Origin: Aplectana chamaeleonis | Lineage: Eukaryota; Nematoda; Chromadorea; Rhabditida; Cosmocercidae | Reading direction: 5' to 3' | NCBI GenBank assembly: GCA_029168955.1 | Contig: JAPDOI010000965.1 | Coordinates: 124,001-188,000, forward strand | Length of the DNA stretch: 64,000 bases | Part shown: piece by piece, positions 54,192 through 64,000 of the stretch | Numbering within the stretch: position 1 is the stretch's first letter | Layout of the letters: every line of letters starts with the position of its first letter | The notes under the pieces: model-generated | Seen by the model: the letters and a program-made list of their open reading frames with translations, nothing else | Told to the model about the DNA's origin: nothing | The model's database searches: none | Program-made: the position numbers and the translations under genes

Positions 54192-57100
54192 CTTTGATAA
54201 CGTGCACTGCGACGTTAAACTGCAGTTACGGCAAGAAAAAAATCCAAAAATCGTGTAAGACTTAACTAGGGCATCATCTTGACAGATCTGCGACTGTTAG
54301 ATAGTCTCTGACGGTATTCCTGTTTCATCCCGTTATGCGGGTGAAAGGATGATTGCTTCGGTGAAGATTTACCGAGCAGTTGAGTGAGAGCGGCGCTGGG
54401 GCTACGGTGGTGCAGTGCGATAGGGCGCTCCCCGGGAAGGAATATGCTGGTTCAATCTCGCCCGGAGCCGAGCGTTTTCCGATCAACTCAGCCCCTTGCG
54501 TAACCATACCATAACGTGCACTGCGACGTTAAAGTGCACTTACGGCAAAAAAAATCCAAAATCGTGTAAGACTTAACTAGGGCATCATCTTGACAGGTCT
54601 ACGACTGTTAGATAGTCTCTGACTGTATTCCTGCTTCATCCCGTTATGCGGGTGAAAGGATGATTGCTTCAGTGAAGATTTACCGAGCAGTTGAGTGAGA
54701 GCGGCGCTGGGGCTACGGTGGTGCAGTGCGATAAGGCGCTCCCCTGGAAAGGAATATGCTGGTTCAATCTCGCCCAGAGCCAAGCGTTTTGCGATCAACT
54801 CAGCACCTTGTGTAAACATACCATAACGTGCACTGCGACGTTAAACTGCAGTTACGGCAAAACATCCAAAATCGTGAGACTTAACTAGGGCATCATCTTG
54901 ACAGGTCTACGACTGTTAGATAGTCTCTGACGGTATTCCTGTTTCATCCCGTTATGCGGGTGAAAGGATGATTGCTTCGGTGAAGATTTACCGAGCAGTT
55001 GAGTGAGAGCGGCGCTGGGGCTACGGTGGTGCAGTGCGATAAGGCGCTCCCCGGAAAGGGAATATGCTGGTTCAATCTCGCCCGGAGCCAAGCGTTTTGC
55101 GATCAACTCAGCACCTTGTGTAAACATACCATAACGTGCACTGCGACGTTAAACTGCAGTTACGGCAAAACATCCAAAAATCGTGTAAGACTTAACTAGG
55201 GCATCATCTTGACAGGTCTACGACTGTTAGATAGTCTCTGACGGTATTCCTGTTTCATCCCGTTATGCGGGTGAAAGGATGATTGCTTCGGTGAAGATTT
55301 ACCGAGCAGTTGAGTGAGAGCGGCGCTGGGGCTACGGTGGTGCAGTGCGATAAGGCGCTCCCCGGAAAGGGACTATGCTGCTCCAATCTCGCCCGGAGCC
55401 AAGCGTTTTGCGATCAACTCAGCACCTTGTGTAAACATACCATAACGTGCACTGCGACGTTAAACTGCAGTTACGGCAAAAAACATCCAAAAATCGTGTA
55501 AGACTTAACTAGGGCATCATCTTGACAGGTCTACGACTGTTAGATAGTCTCTGACGGTATTCCTGTTTCATCCCGTTATGCGGGTGAAAGGATGATTGCT
55601 TCGGTGAAGATTTACCGAGCAGTTGAGTGAGAGCGGCGCTGGGGCTCCGGTGGTGCAGTGCGATAAGGCGCTCCCCGGAAAGGAATATGCTGGTTCAATC
55701 TCGCCCGGAGCCAGAAGCGTTTTGCGATCAACTCAGCACCTTGTGTAAACATACCATAACGTGCACTGCGACGTTAAACTGCAGTTACGGCAAAAACATC
55801 CAAAAATCGTGTAAGACTTAACTAGGGCATCATCTTGACAGGTCTACGACTGTTAGATAGTCTCTGACGGTATTCCTGTTTCATCCCGTTATGCGGGTGA
55901 AAGGATGATTGCTTCGGTGAAGATTTACCGAGCAGTTGAGTGAGAGCGGCGCTGGGGCTACGGTGGTGCAGTGCGATAAGGCGCTCCCCCGGAAAGGGAA
56001 TATGCTGGTTCAATCTCGCCCGGAGCCAAGCGTTTTGCGATCAACTCAGCACCTTGTGTAAACATACCATAACGTGCACTGCGACGTTAAACTGCAGTTA
56101 CGGCAAAAAACATCCAAAAATCGTGTAAGACTTAACTAGGGCATCATCTTGACAGGTCTACGACTGTTAGATAGTCTCTGACGGTATTCCTGTTTCATCC
56201 CGTTATGCGGGTGAAAGGATGATTGCTTTGGTGAAGATTTACCGAGCAGTTGAGTGAGAGCGGCGCTGGGGCTACGGTGGTGCAGTGCGATAAGGCGCTC
56301 CCCCGGAAAGGGAATATGCTGGTTCAATCTCGATCGGAGCCAAGCGTTTTGCGATCAACTCAGCACCTTGTGTAAACATACCATAACGTGCACTGCGACG
56401 TTAAACTGCAGTTACGGCAAAAAACATCCAAAAATCGTGTAAGACTTAACTAGGGCATCATCTTGACAGGTCTACGACTGTTAGATAGTCTCTGACGGTA
56501 CTCCTGTTTCATCCGTTATGCGGGTGAAAGGATGATTGCTTCGGTGAAGATTTACCGAGCAGTTGAGTGAGAGCGGCGCTGGGGCTACGGTGGTGCAGTG
56601 CGATAAGGCGCTCCCCCGGAAAGGGAATATGCTGGTTCAATCTCGCCCGGAGCCAAGCGTTTTGCGATCAACTCAGCACCTTGTGTAAACATACCATAAC
56701 GTGCACTGCGACGTTAAACTGCAGTTACGGCAAAAAAACATCCAAAAATCGTGTAAGACTTAACTAGGGCATCATCTTGACAGGTCTACGACTGTTAGAT
56801 AGTCTCTGACGGTATTCCTGTTTCATCCCGTTATGCGGGTGAAAGGATGATTGCTTCGGTGAAGATTTACCGAGCAGTTGAGTGAGAGCGGCGCTGGGGC
56901 TACGGTGGTGCAGTGCGATAAGGCGCTCCCCGGAAAGGGAATATGCTGGTTCAATCTCGCCCGGAGCCAAGCGTTTTGCGATCAACTCAGCACCTTGTGT
57001 AAACATACCATAACGTGCACTGCGACGTTAAACTGCAGTTACGGCAAAAAACATCCAAAAATCGTGTAAGACTTAACTAGGGCATCATCTTGACAGGTCT

Positions 57101-60100
57101 ACGACTGTTAGATAGTCTCTGACGGTATTCCTGTTTCATCCCGTTATGCGGGTGAAAGGATGATTGCTTCGGTGAAGATTTACCGAGCAGTTGAGTGAGA
57201 GCGGCGCTGGGGCTACGGTGGTGCAGTGCGATAAGGCGCTCCCCGGAAAGGAATATGCTGGTTCAATCTCGCCCGGAGCCAAGCGTTTTGCGATCAACTC
57301 AGCACCTTGTGTAAACATACCATAACGTGCACTGCGACGTTAAACTGCAGTTACGGCAAAAAACATCCAAAAATCGTGTAAGACTTAACTAGGGCATCAT
57401 CTTGACAGGTCTACGACTGTTAGATAGTCTCTGACGGTATTCCTGTTTCATCCCGTTATGCAGGTGAAAGGATGATTGCTTCGGTGAAGATTTACCGAGC
57501 AGTTGAGTGAGAGCGGCGCTGGGGTTCCGGTGGTGCAGTGCGATAAGGCGCTCCCGGAAAGGGAATATGCTGGTTCAATCTCGCCCGGAGCCAAGCGTTT
57601 TGCGATCAACTCAGCACCTTGTGTAAACATACCATAACGTGCACTGCGACGTTAAACTGCAGTTACGGCAAAAACATCCAAAAATCGTGTAAGACTTAAC
57701 TAGGGCATCATCTTGACAGGTCTACGACTGTTAGATAGTCTCTGACGGTATTCCTGTTTCATCCCGTTATGCGGGTGAAAGGATGATTGCTTCGGTGACG
57801 ATTTACCGAGCAGTTGAGTGAGAGCGGCGCTGGGGCTACGGTGGTGCAGTGCGATAAGGCGCTCCCCGGAAAGGGAATATGCTGGTTCAATCTCGCCCGG
57901 AGCCAAGCGTTTTGCGATCAACTCAGCACCTTGTGTAAACATACCATAACGTGCACTGCGACGTTAAACTGCAGTTACGGCAAAAACATCCAAAATCGTG
58001 TAAGACTTAACTAGGACATCATCTTGACAGGTCTACGACTGTTAGATAGTCTCTGACGGTATTCCTGTTTCATCCCGTTATGCGGGTGAAAGGATGATTG
58101 CTTCGGTGAAGATTTACCGAGCAGTTGAGTGAGAGCGGCGCTGGGGCTACGGTGGTGCAGTGCGATAAGGCGCTCCCCGGAAAGGGAATATGCTGGTTCA
58201 ATCTCGCCCGGAGCCAAGCGTTTTGCGATCAACTCAGCACCTTGTGTAAACATACCATAACGTGCACTGCGACGTTAAACTGCAGTTACGGCAAAAAACA
58301 TCCAAAAAATCGTGTAAGACTTAACTAGGGCATCATCTTGACAGGTCTACGACTGTTAGATAGTCTCTGACGGTATTCCTGTTTCATCCCGTTATGCGGG
58401 TGAAAGGATGATTGCTTCGGTGAAGATTTACCGAGCAGTTGAGTGAGAGCGGCGCTGGGGCTACGGTGGTGCAGTGCGATAAGGCGCTCCCCGGAAAGGG
58501 AATATGCTGGTTCAATCTCGCCCGGAGCCAAGCGTTTTGCGATCAACTCAGCACCTTGTGTAAACATACCATAACGTGCACTGCGACGTTAAACTGCAGT
58601 TACGGCAAAAAACATCCAAAAATCGTGTAAGACTTAACTAGGGCATCATCTTGACAGGTCTACGACTGTTAGATAGTCTCTGACGGTATTCCTGTTTCAT
58701 CCCGTTATGCGGGTGAAAGGATGATTGCTTCGGTGAAGATTTACCGAGCAGTTGAGTGAGAGCGGCGCTGGGGCTACGGTGGTGCAGTGCGATAAGGCGC
58801 TCCCCCGGAAAGGGAATATGCTTGTTCAATCTCGCCCGGAGCCAAGCGTTTTGCGATCAACTCAGCACCTTGTGTAAACATACCATAACGTGCACTGCGA
58901 CGTTAAACTGCAGTTACGGCAAAAAACATCCAAAAATCGTGTAAGACTTAACTAGGGCATCATCTTGACAGGTCTACGACTGTTAGATAGTCTCTGACGG
59001 TATTCCTGTTTCATCCCGTTATGCGGGTGAAAGGATGATTGCTTCGGTGAAGATTTACCGAGCAGTTGGTGAGAGCGGCGCTGGGGCTACGGTGGTGCAG
59101 TGCGATAAGGCGCTCCCCGGAAAGGGAATATGCTGGTTCAATCTCGCCCGGAGCCAAGCGTTTTGCGATCAACTCAGCACCTTGTGTAAACATACCATAA
59201 CGTGCACTGCGACGTTAAACTGCAGTTACGGCAAAAACATCCAAAAATCGTGTAAGACTTAACTAGGGCATCATCTTGACAGGTCTACGACTGTTAGATA
59301 GTCTCTGACGGTATTCCTGTTTCATCCCGTTATGCGGGTGAAAGGATGATTGCTTCGGTGAAGATTTACCGAGCAGTTGAGTGAGAGCGGCGCTGGGGCT
59401 ACGGTGGTGCAGTGCGATAAGGCGCTCCCCGGAAAGGGAATATGCTGGTTCAATCTCGCCCGGAGCCAAGCGTTTTGCGATCAACTCAGCACCTTGTGTA
59501 AACATACCATAACGTGCACTGCGACGTTAAACTGCAGTTACGGCAAAAACATCCAAAAATCGTGTAAGACTTAACTAGGGCATCATCTTGACAGGTCTAC
59601 GACTGTTAGATAGTCTCTGACGGTATTCCTGTTTCATCCCGTTATGCGGGTGAAAGGATGATTGCTTCGGTGAAGATTTACCGAGCAGTTGAGTGAGAGC
59701 GGCGCTGGGGCTACGGTGGTGCAGTGCGATAAGGCGCTCCCCCGGAAAGGGAATATGCTGGTTCAATCTCGCCCGGAGCCAAGCGTTTTGCGATCAACTC
59801 AGCACCTTGTGTAAACATACCATAACGTGCACTGCGACGTTAAACTGCAGTTACGGCAAAAAAATCCAAAAATCGTGTAAGACTTAACTAGGGCATCATC
59901 TTGACAGGTCTACGACTGTTAGATAGTCTCTGACGGTATTTTTGTTTCATCCCGTTATGCGGGTGAAAGGATGATTGCTTCGGTGAAGATTTACCGAGCA
60001 GTTGAGTGAGAGCGGCGCTGGGGCTACGGTAGTGCAGTGCGATAAGGCGCTCCCCGGAAAGGGAATATGCTGGTTCAATCTCGGCCGGAGCCAAGCGTTT

Positions 60101-60441
60101 TGCGATCAACTCAGCACCTTGTATAAACCAACCATAACGTGCACTGCGACGTTAAACTGCAGTTACGGCAAAAACATCCAAAAATCGTGTAAGACTTAAC
60201 TAGGGCATCATCTTGACAGGTCTACGACTGTTAGATAGTCTCTGACGGTATTCCTGTTTCATCCCGTTATGCGGGTGAAAGGATGATTGCTTCGGTGAAG
60301 ATTTACCGAGCAGTTGACTGAGAGCGGCGCTGGGGCTACGGTGGTGCAGTGCGATAAGGCGCTCCCCCGGAAAGGAAATATGCTGGTTCAATCTCGCCCG
60401 GAGCCAAGCGTTTTGCGATCAACTCAGCACCTTGTGTAAAC
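54192..60441 (+). repeat. 312-bp satellite array, opposite orientation (about 20 units)
   Basis: The same unit is reversed, starting GATAACGTGCACTGCGACGT at about 54,195 and ending GCACCTTGTGTAAAC at 60,441. Units are highly similar, with mostly homopolymer-length differences around CGGCAAAAAACATCC and CCCCGGAAAGGG. Each unit carries a tRNA-like segment, for example 55,018-55,090. Overlapping small ORFs on both strands (about 60-80 codons) repeat in every unit. The array passes directly into (AAT)n. Confidence 0.96.
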
Positions 60442-60516
<75 letters not shown>

Positions 60517-60520
60517 AATA
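60442..60520. repeat. (AAT)n microsatellite
   Basis: A trinucleotide run directly after the last satellite unit. It matches the (AAT)n on the far side of the mariner element. Confidence 0.95.
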
Positions 60521-60639
60521 GTAATAATATGATTCATATTAATTCTTATTTAGAAGAACCAATGAATGATTAGTCGGACTAATATGTTATGCACCGTGCG
60601 TGACAACTTAAGCAGAAGCGACATCATAAGTGAACGTGT

Positions 60640-60890
60640 TCTGAAACTTCTTGAGTTACAGACAACGGACTAAAAGCCGCGCCGCCCTGCCTCTCGCGGC
60701 CGCTGATTTTGCGATGCACGCGGTCCGACCGTCGTTTCTTCTCGCGGTTTAACCGCGTCCAAGCGCGGTACGACCGCCGGTAAACCATGAACGCGGTCGG
60801 AACGCGCTTCAACCGCCGCATTGTCGCGGTCAGCTTTATTTCAAATAATTGCCCGCGGTCAGGTTTTCTCTTTGTCCGAGTAGGAGGCCC
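60640..60890. repeat. CGCGGTC-rich repeat, reversed relative of 47,759-48,166
   Basis: Multiple CGCGGTC/GACCGCG words at irregular spacing. The right end GCGGTCAGGTTTTCTCTTTG then TCCGAGTAG is the inverse of the left end at 47,759. The left boundary is unclear. The minus ORF here is a GC artefact. Confidence 0.6.
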
Positions 60891-61494
60891 ATTTTTTGGC
60901 AATATGCTTGCTGGAAATGGGTGCAGCTAGCTCCTATCCAAAATTGGAATTGAAAGCTCAATTTGGCGGACCCTCAAAGTTGAGGTCAAAGAGAAGCAAA
61001 GACATGTAAACTTGTTATTATAAACCACCCAAAGTTCATTCATCCTCAAAAATGAGCTGATGAAAATCAACACCGTTACTAACGGCCCCTGTCAGAGTTG
61101 GTTGAAAAAACCAGGTGGCCAGCTCGGTCGATACGTATAAAAATGTATGATGGAGGTTGCGAAAAACACCCGGTGTGGCCAGCTGTGGCTGACGCGGTCA
61201 ATATGTATGAATTGCGTGGAACGATATCATGGATATCATTCATCTCTTACCTTATATCATATTACCACCGAGCGGGTCAGCCACATTGGGTGTTTCCTTC
61301 CACCCCATATCATTCATGTTTTTCATGATTATCGACCCCGAGCTGGCTAAGCCGATCGGATAACTTTGACGGAGGCCTCATAGGCTTCCGCCCAAGATTG
61401 TGCCCTCTTCGAGACGGTTTTGAATTCAAGCTATACGAATACGACGAGGCCTTGATAGTACTTTCCGTAAAGCCGTATGATGTGACTAGGATTT
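60891..61494. other. No gene recognised
   Basis: AAACACCCGGTGTGGCCAGC at about 61,163 and the partial inverse GGTCAGCCACATTGGGTGTTT at about 61,275 suggest a decayed foldback. Nothing else is seen. Confidence 0.4.
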
Positions 61495-61770
61495 CAAGAG
61501 TGTGCAGGATGCAGTGGAAGGTGTAAGGGAACACAGTGATAGTGACAGAACGCCGCGTAAAGTATTTGGGGCCAGTGGGAGGGTGCCACACGCCGTGGAA
61601 TGTCTGCGGGACCTTAGTGGGAGTACGCAGGACGTTGCAGAAAGTGTGCGGGATTCTGGTGGGGTTGGGACAGACGCTGTGGAAAGTGTGCGGGACCATA
61701 GTGGGAGTACGCAGGACGCCGTAAAAAGTGCGTGATATCCGAGAGGGAGTGTGCAGGACGCCGTAGAATT
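61495..61770 (-). repeat. 45-bp minisatellite, about 6 units, reversed
   Basis: Units contain GTGCGGGACCATAGTGGGAG and TACGCAGGACGCCGT, the complement of the 46,115-46,432 unit. The 15-codon period keeps a minus-strand frame open (61,849-61,310) with repeats such as VPHTFHSV and IPHTFCNVLRTPT. No known protein is recognised. Confidence 0.83.
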
Positions 61771-62071
61771 TGTAAAACACTCTCGTTTTCCAGAAAAAAA
61801 AACCGAGGTATGTTCGAAATGTTTGCTCCACTTCAAAATCTTGTTTCAATGAAGGTCGATGTTTCGAGAATTCCTAAGGCGTAAATCAAGAAAGAAAGGG
61901 AACTTTTGAGAAAAGTAATCGAAATCTCTAAAAGTCTAGCTTCCTGGCAAAATTGAATGGTTTGGCACATAAAATTATAAGTTTAGAATCGAAAAAAGTG
62001 TCTTGGAACATTAAAAAAAATTTATTTGGCGCAGAGTACGTTCAAGTAAAGAAAAAACTGGGAAATGTAGC

Positions 62072-62256
62072 AAAGTGGCTAACTTAGGGTTTGGCGATCA
62101 ATCAGAGACCAACTAACGATAAGTTGCGACACACTAGGGATACGATTTCGCAAGCTTCTCCGGTAAACTTATCAAAGCGAAATCAATCGCGCAAAGAAAA
62201 TCGTAAAACTTTCATTGAAGCTGTAATACGGCAATCGGCATATGTAAGTCAAGCTA
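62072..62256 (+). repeat. Coding-like repeat, copy 1 (decayed)
   Basis: CAGAGACCAACTAACGATAA through CAAGCTTCTCCGGTAAACTT matches the inverse of the copy at 62,220-62,455 and also 63,837-64,000. The matching frame reads GYDFASFSGKLIKAKSIAQ. Copies 1 and 2 form an inverted pair around about 62,230. Confidence 0.55.
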
Positions 62257-62270
62257 GGTGAACGTAACCA

Positions 62271-62455
62271 TCAAATTTGATGCGCGCTTGGCTTTCCTTT
62301 GGTAAATTTAACGGATAAGCTTGTGAAATCCAATCCCTCCTCTGTCACTCTCATCGATAGTTGGTCTCTGAGTGATTGTGCCAAATCGCTAACTTTGCCA
62401 TGAAGCAAACCTTTTGGAAGCCATCCATTTTTTGGAAAATCTTCCAAAACTATAA
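62271..62455 (-). CDS. Possible exon or coding repeat, copy 2 (TEEGLDFTSLSVKF)
   Basis: The minus frame reads LEDFPKNGWLPKGLLHGKVS, then DLAQSLRDQLSMRVTEEGLD, FTSLSVKFTKGKPSAHQI and TGA. It may follow an acceptor at TATATTATAG. The same peptide pattern recurs in two other local copies, TEEGSNFTSFSVKLI at about 63,877 and a broken one at 62,072. This suggests a formerly protein-coding sequence that was duplicated or mobilised. The family was not recognised. Confidence 0.35.
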
Positions 62456-62679
62456 TATACACAGCACATACTGTCCTCATAGCAACGGATTTCCGGTCCG
62501 CATTTGCGAACAACCGCTGTTGCAGCATGCAGTACTCGGAACATTTTCGTTTACTTGATTTCAACTTTAAAAACAACTTTCTGCTTGTCGCCGTAACTAA
62601 CCACGGTATAGTTGCTTGTATGTTGAAAACAACTTGAGGCTTACCAGACTTGCCAACAACAATTGCCCATACTGTAAAA

Positions 62680-62740
62680 ACAACTGTCTAACAAGCTACT
62701 GAGGTACTGGGGGTACCTCAGTAGCTTGTTAGACAGTTGT
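62680..62740. repeat. Perfect 28-bp inverted repeat, 5-nt loop
   Basis: The left arm starts ACAACTGTCTAACAAGCTAC and ends at 62,707. The exact inverse occupies 62,713-62,740, with TGGGG between. It could form a very stable hairpin, but there is no T-run as in a terminator. It may be the joined end of a small foldback or a structured RNA. Confidence 0.85.
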
Positions 62741-63125
62741 TCTAATTCGCCGCGGTCAGCGGGCAGGGACCACCCTCAGCGCGGACCGCGGCCAAATCGT
62801 CCCCCCCAGCCATTGGGATGCCCACCATCCCCCCAGCGGTGATAAATATGCTGGCCTCCAAAGAGCGACTCGAAGTCACAATCAAGGGCTGGCATAAGAA
62901 AGCCGAATGAGGACTCGAGCAAGATGAGGCACCTTTAATACCGGCCATGCATGTGATAAGCACATTACGACGCGATCACCATCAATTGATAATGCGACCG
63001 ACCCGTTTGAAGATAGTTACCCGATTCTCGAGTCTTATGCTGATATCTAGTTGTTGATACCGTATCGCTGAATTTGGCTGAATCGAAGCTTGTTTCCACC
63101 GTAAAGCATCCCTAATCACCCAGTG

Positions 63126-63523
63126 ATTGAGCGCAAAGTAGGGCTACAGTTGTTTTCAAGTCAATTCATAGTTGATGGTCTCAGACATAAGTCAATCTTT
63201 AGTTGAAATAAAGTGGTTTCAAGCTAAATTAGTTGAATTAAAGTTGATCTTGCTGGTTATTGTTGGGAATCAAGTTATTTAAGAAGTTCTGAGTAGAAAG
63301 ATAATCGTGCCTCATGGTGCCAACACAACTCTCCGTGCTCCCAGCACGACTCAGAACTTTTTGGATTACTTCATTTCCAGCAATCACCAGCAAAATCAAC
63401 TTTAATTCGACTAATTTAGCTTGAAACCACTTGATTTCAACTGAGGATCGACTTCTGCCAGAGACTATCAACTATGAATTGGCTTCAAAACAACTGTATC
63501 CCCACATAGCGCTCATCCACAGG
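63126..63523. mobile_element. Foldback element, arms about 170 bp
   Basis: The left arm (TACAGTTGTTTTCAAGTCAA, GTGGTTTCAAGCTAAATTAG, AAGTTCTGAGT) recurs inverted on the right (ACTCAGAACTT, CTAATTTAGCTTGAAACCAC, TTGGCTTCAAAACAACTGTA). The arms differ at perhaps one position in ten. The central part is about 60 bp. No transposase. Confidence 0.75.
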
Positions 63524-63836
63524 GGAAAGCAACTTGAAATTCACTTTGCCGGCCGACTAGAGATGATATAACGGTAGAAACAAGCTTTAATTCACTTAAA
63601 GTACAATTCGAATGCCGTCGAGGGCCGGTTTCGAAACATGGAAGATTTTCGATTGCATTTTTTTTTACATTCTCACATTGCTCCTGATCTTCTGTTTCCT
63701 CTTTTTTCATATTGCCCTGTTTGGTTTCTTCTACTGATTCGTCTATTACAGTTTGGCAGTGCTAATCCTTTTCTATTCGACCTTTTTTTTCGAAGTCTCA
63801 GCCAAAAATCATAGAAAAACTATTTAAAAGTAGTAG

Positions 63837-64000
63837 TTTGGCGGTCAACCATAAACAAACCAGTTAGATGTTGCAACAGAGGAGGGATCGAATTTTACAA
63901 GCTTCTCCGTTAAACTTATCCAAGCAACTTCTAGCGCGGTATGGATTGGAGCGTTGCGTTTACCTACCTTGACTTACGCTGATTCCCTTGTTACAGCTTT
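63837..64000 (+). repeat. Coding-like repeat, copy 3 (window edge)
   Basis: The frame reads TEEGSNFTSFSVKLIQATSS, and the distal end CTTGACTTACGCTGATTCCC matches the inverse of 62,225-62,260. It runs to the window end. 63,524-63,836 between the foldback and this copy shows nothing recognisable. Confidence 0.5.

Noticed and set aside
55018..55090. Functional tRNA gene in each satellite unit
   Set aside because: The T-stem does not pair, no anticodon stem is clear and the box B consensus is off; only tRNA-likeness is claimed.
52694..60391. Dozens of 60-80 codon ORFs in the satellite (MSESGAGATVVQCDKALPGK type and others) as genes
   Set aside because: They are the same frame in every unit, present on both strands, with no known domain; treated as by-products of the repeat.
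52703..60441. CRISPR-like or gene-array interpretation of the regular repeats
   Set aside because: The whole 312-bp unit repeats without unique spacers; this is a satellite in a eukaryotic genome.

Overview
This window is eukaryotic and most likely from a parasitic nematode of the strongylid or hookworm type. The reasons are short introns ending in TTTTCAG, a mariner transposase with nematode-style sequence, RTE and CR1-like LINEs, very dense MITEs and foldback elements, and long (TA)n and (TAA)n tracts. The species assignment is inference. I see no bacterial or organellar genes and no rRNA. Most of the DNA is mobile or repetitive, and two or three host genes can be read only as split exons.

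Layout. 1-5.6 kb: a CR1-like RT fragment on the minus strand appears to be split by a complete plus-strand CR1-like LINE (ORF1 plus a 928-codon EN/RT ORF2), itself carrying a TTAA-flanked MITE in its 5' UTR. 5.6-14.9 kb: foldback elements, a TTAA MITE, minisatellites and the C-terminal exons of a probable leucine-rich-repeat-like gene (12.2-12.7 kb, minus). 14.9-18.1 kb: a decayed full-length RTE element. 18.1-27.5 kb: MITEs, foldbacks, AT-rich repeats and a long (ATT)n tract.

27.6-43.5 kb (minus): five phase-consistent exons of a calcineurin-like metallophosphoesterase gene spread over 16 kb. Intron 2 contains a second full-length RTE copy and intron 3 (about 11 kb) contains a 3.5-kb LINE with a PHD-like finger and a 2A-like NPGP motif. 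Both LINEs lie in the sense orientation. The gene's N-terminal exons were not found. 43.6-51.2 kb: TTAA MITEs (one carrying a Tc1-type foldback), a 45-bp minisatellite, a 21-bp minisatellite inside an inverted-repeat element, and a further foldback.

51.2-60.5 kb: (TAA)n, a broken mariner transposase, then about 25 copies of a 312-bp satellite. The first 5 copies point one way and the last 20 the other, meeting at about 54,192. Each unit carries a tRNA-like (box A/box B) segment. 60.5-64 kb: a GC-rich CGCGGTC repeat, the inverted second locus of the 45-bp minisatellite, a small family of coding-like repeats, a perfect 28-bp hairpin and a foldback with arms of about 170 bp.

How it works together: the autonomous LINEs are all damaged to some degree, the MITEs depend on transposases not present here, and the host phosphoesterase gene survives only if its very large, transposon-filled introns are spliced accurately.
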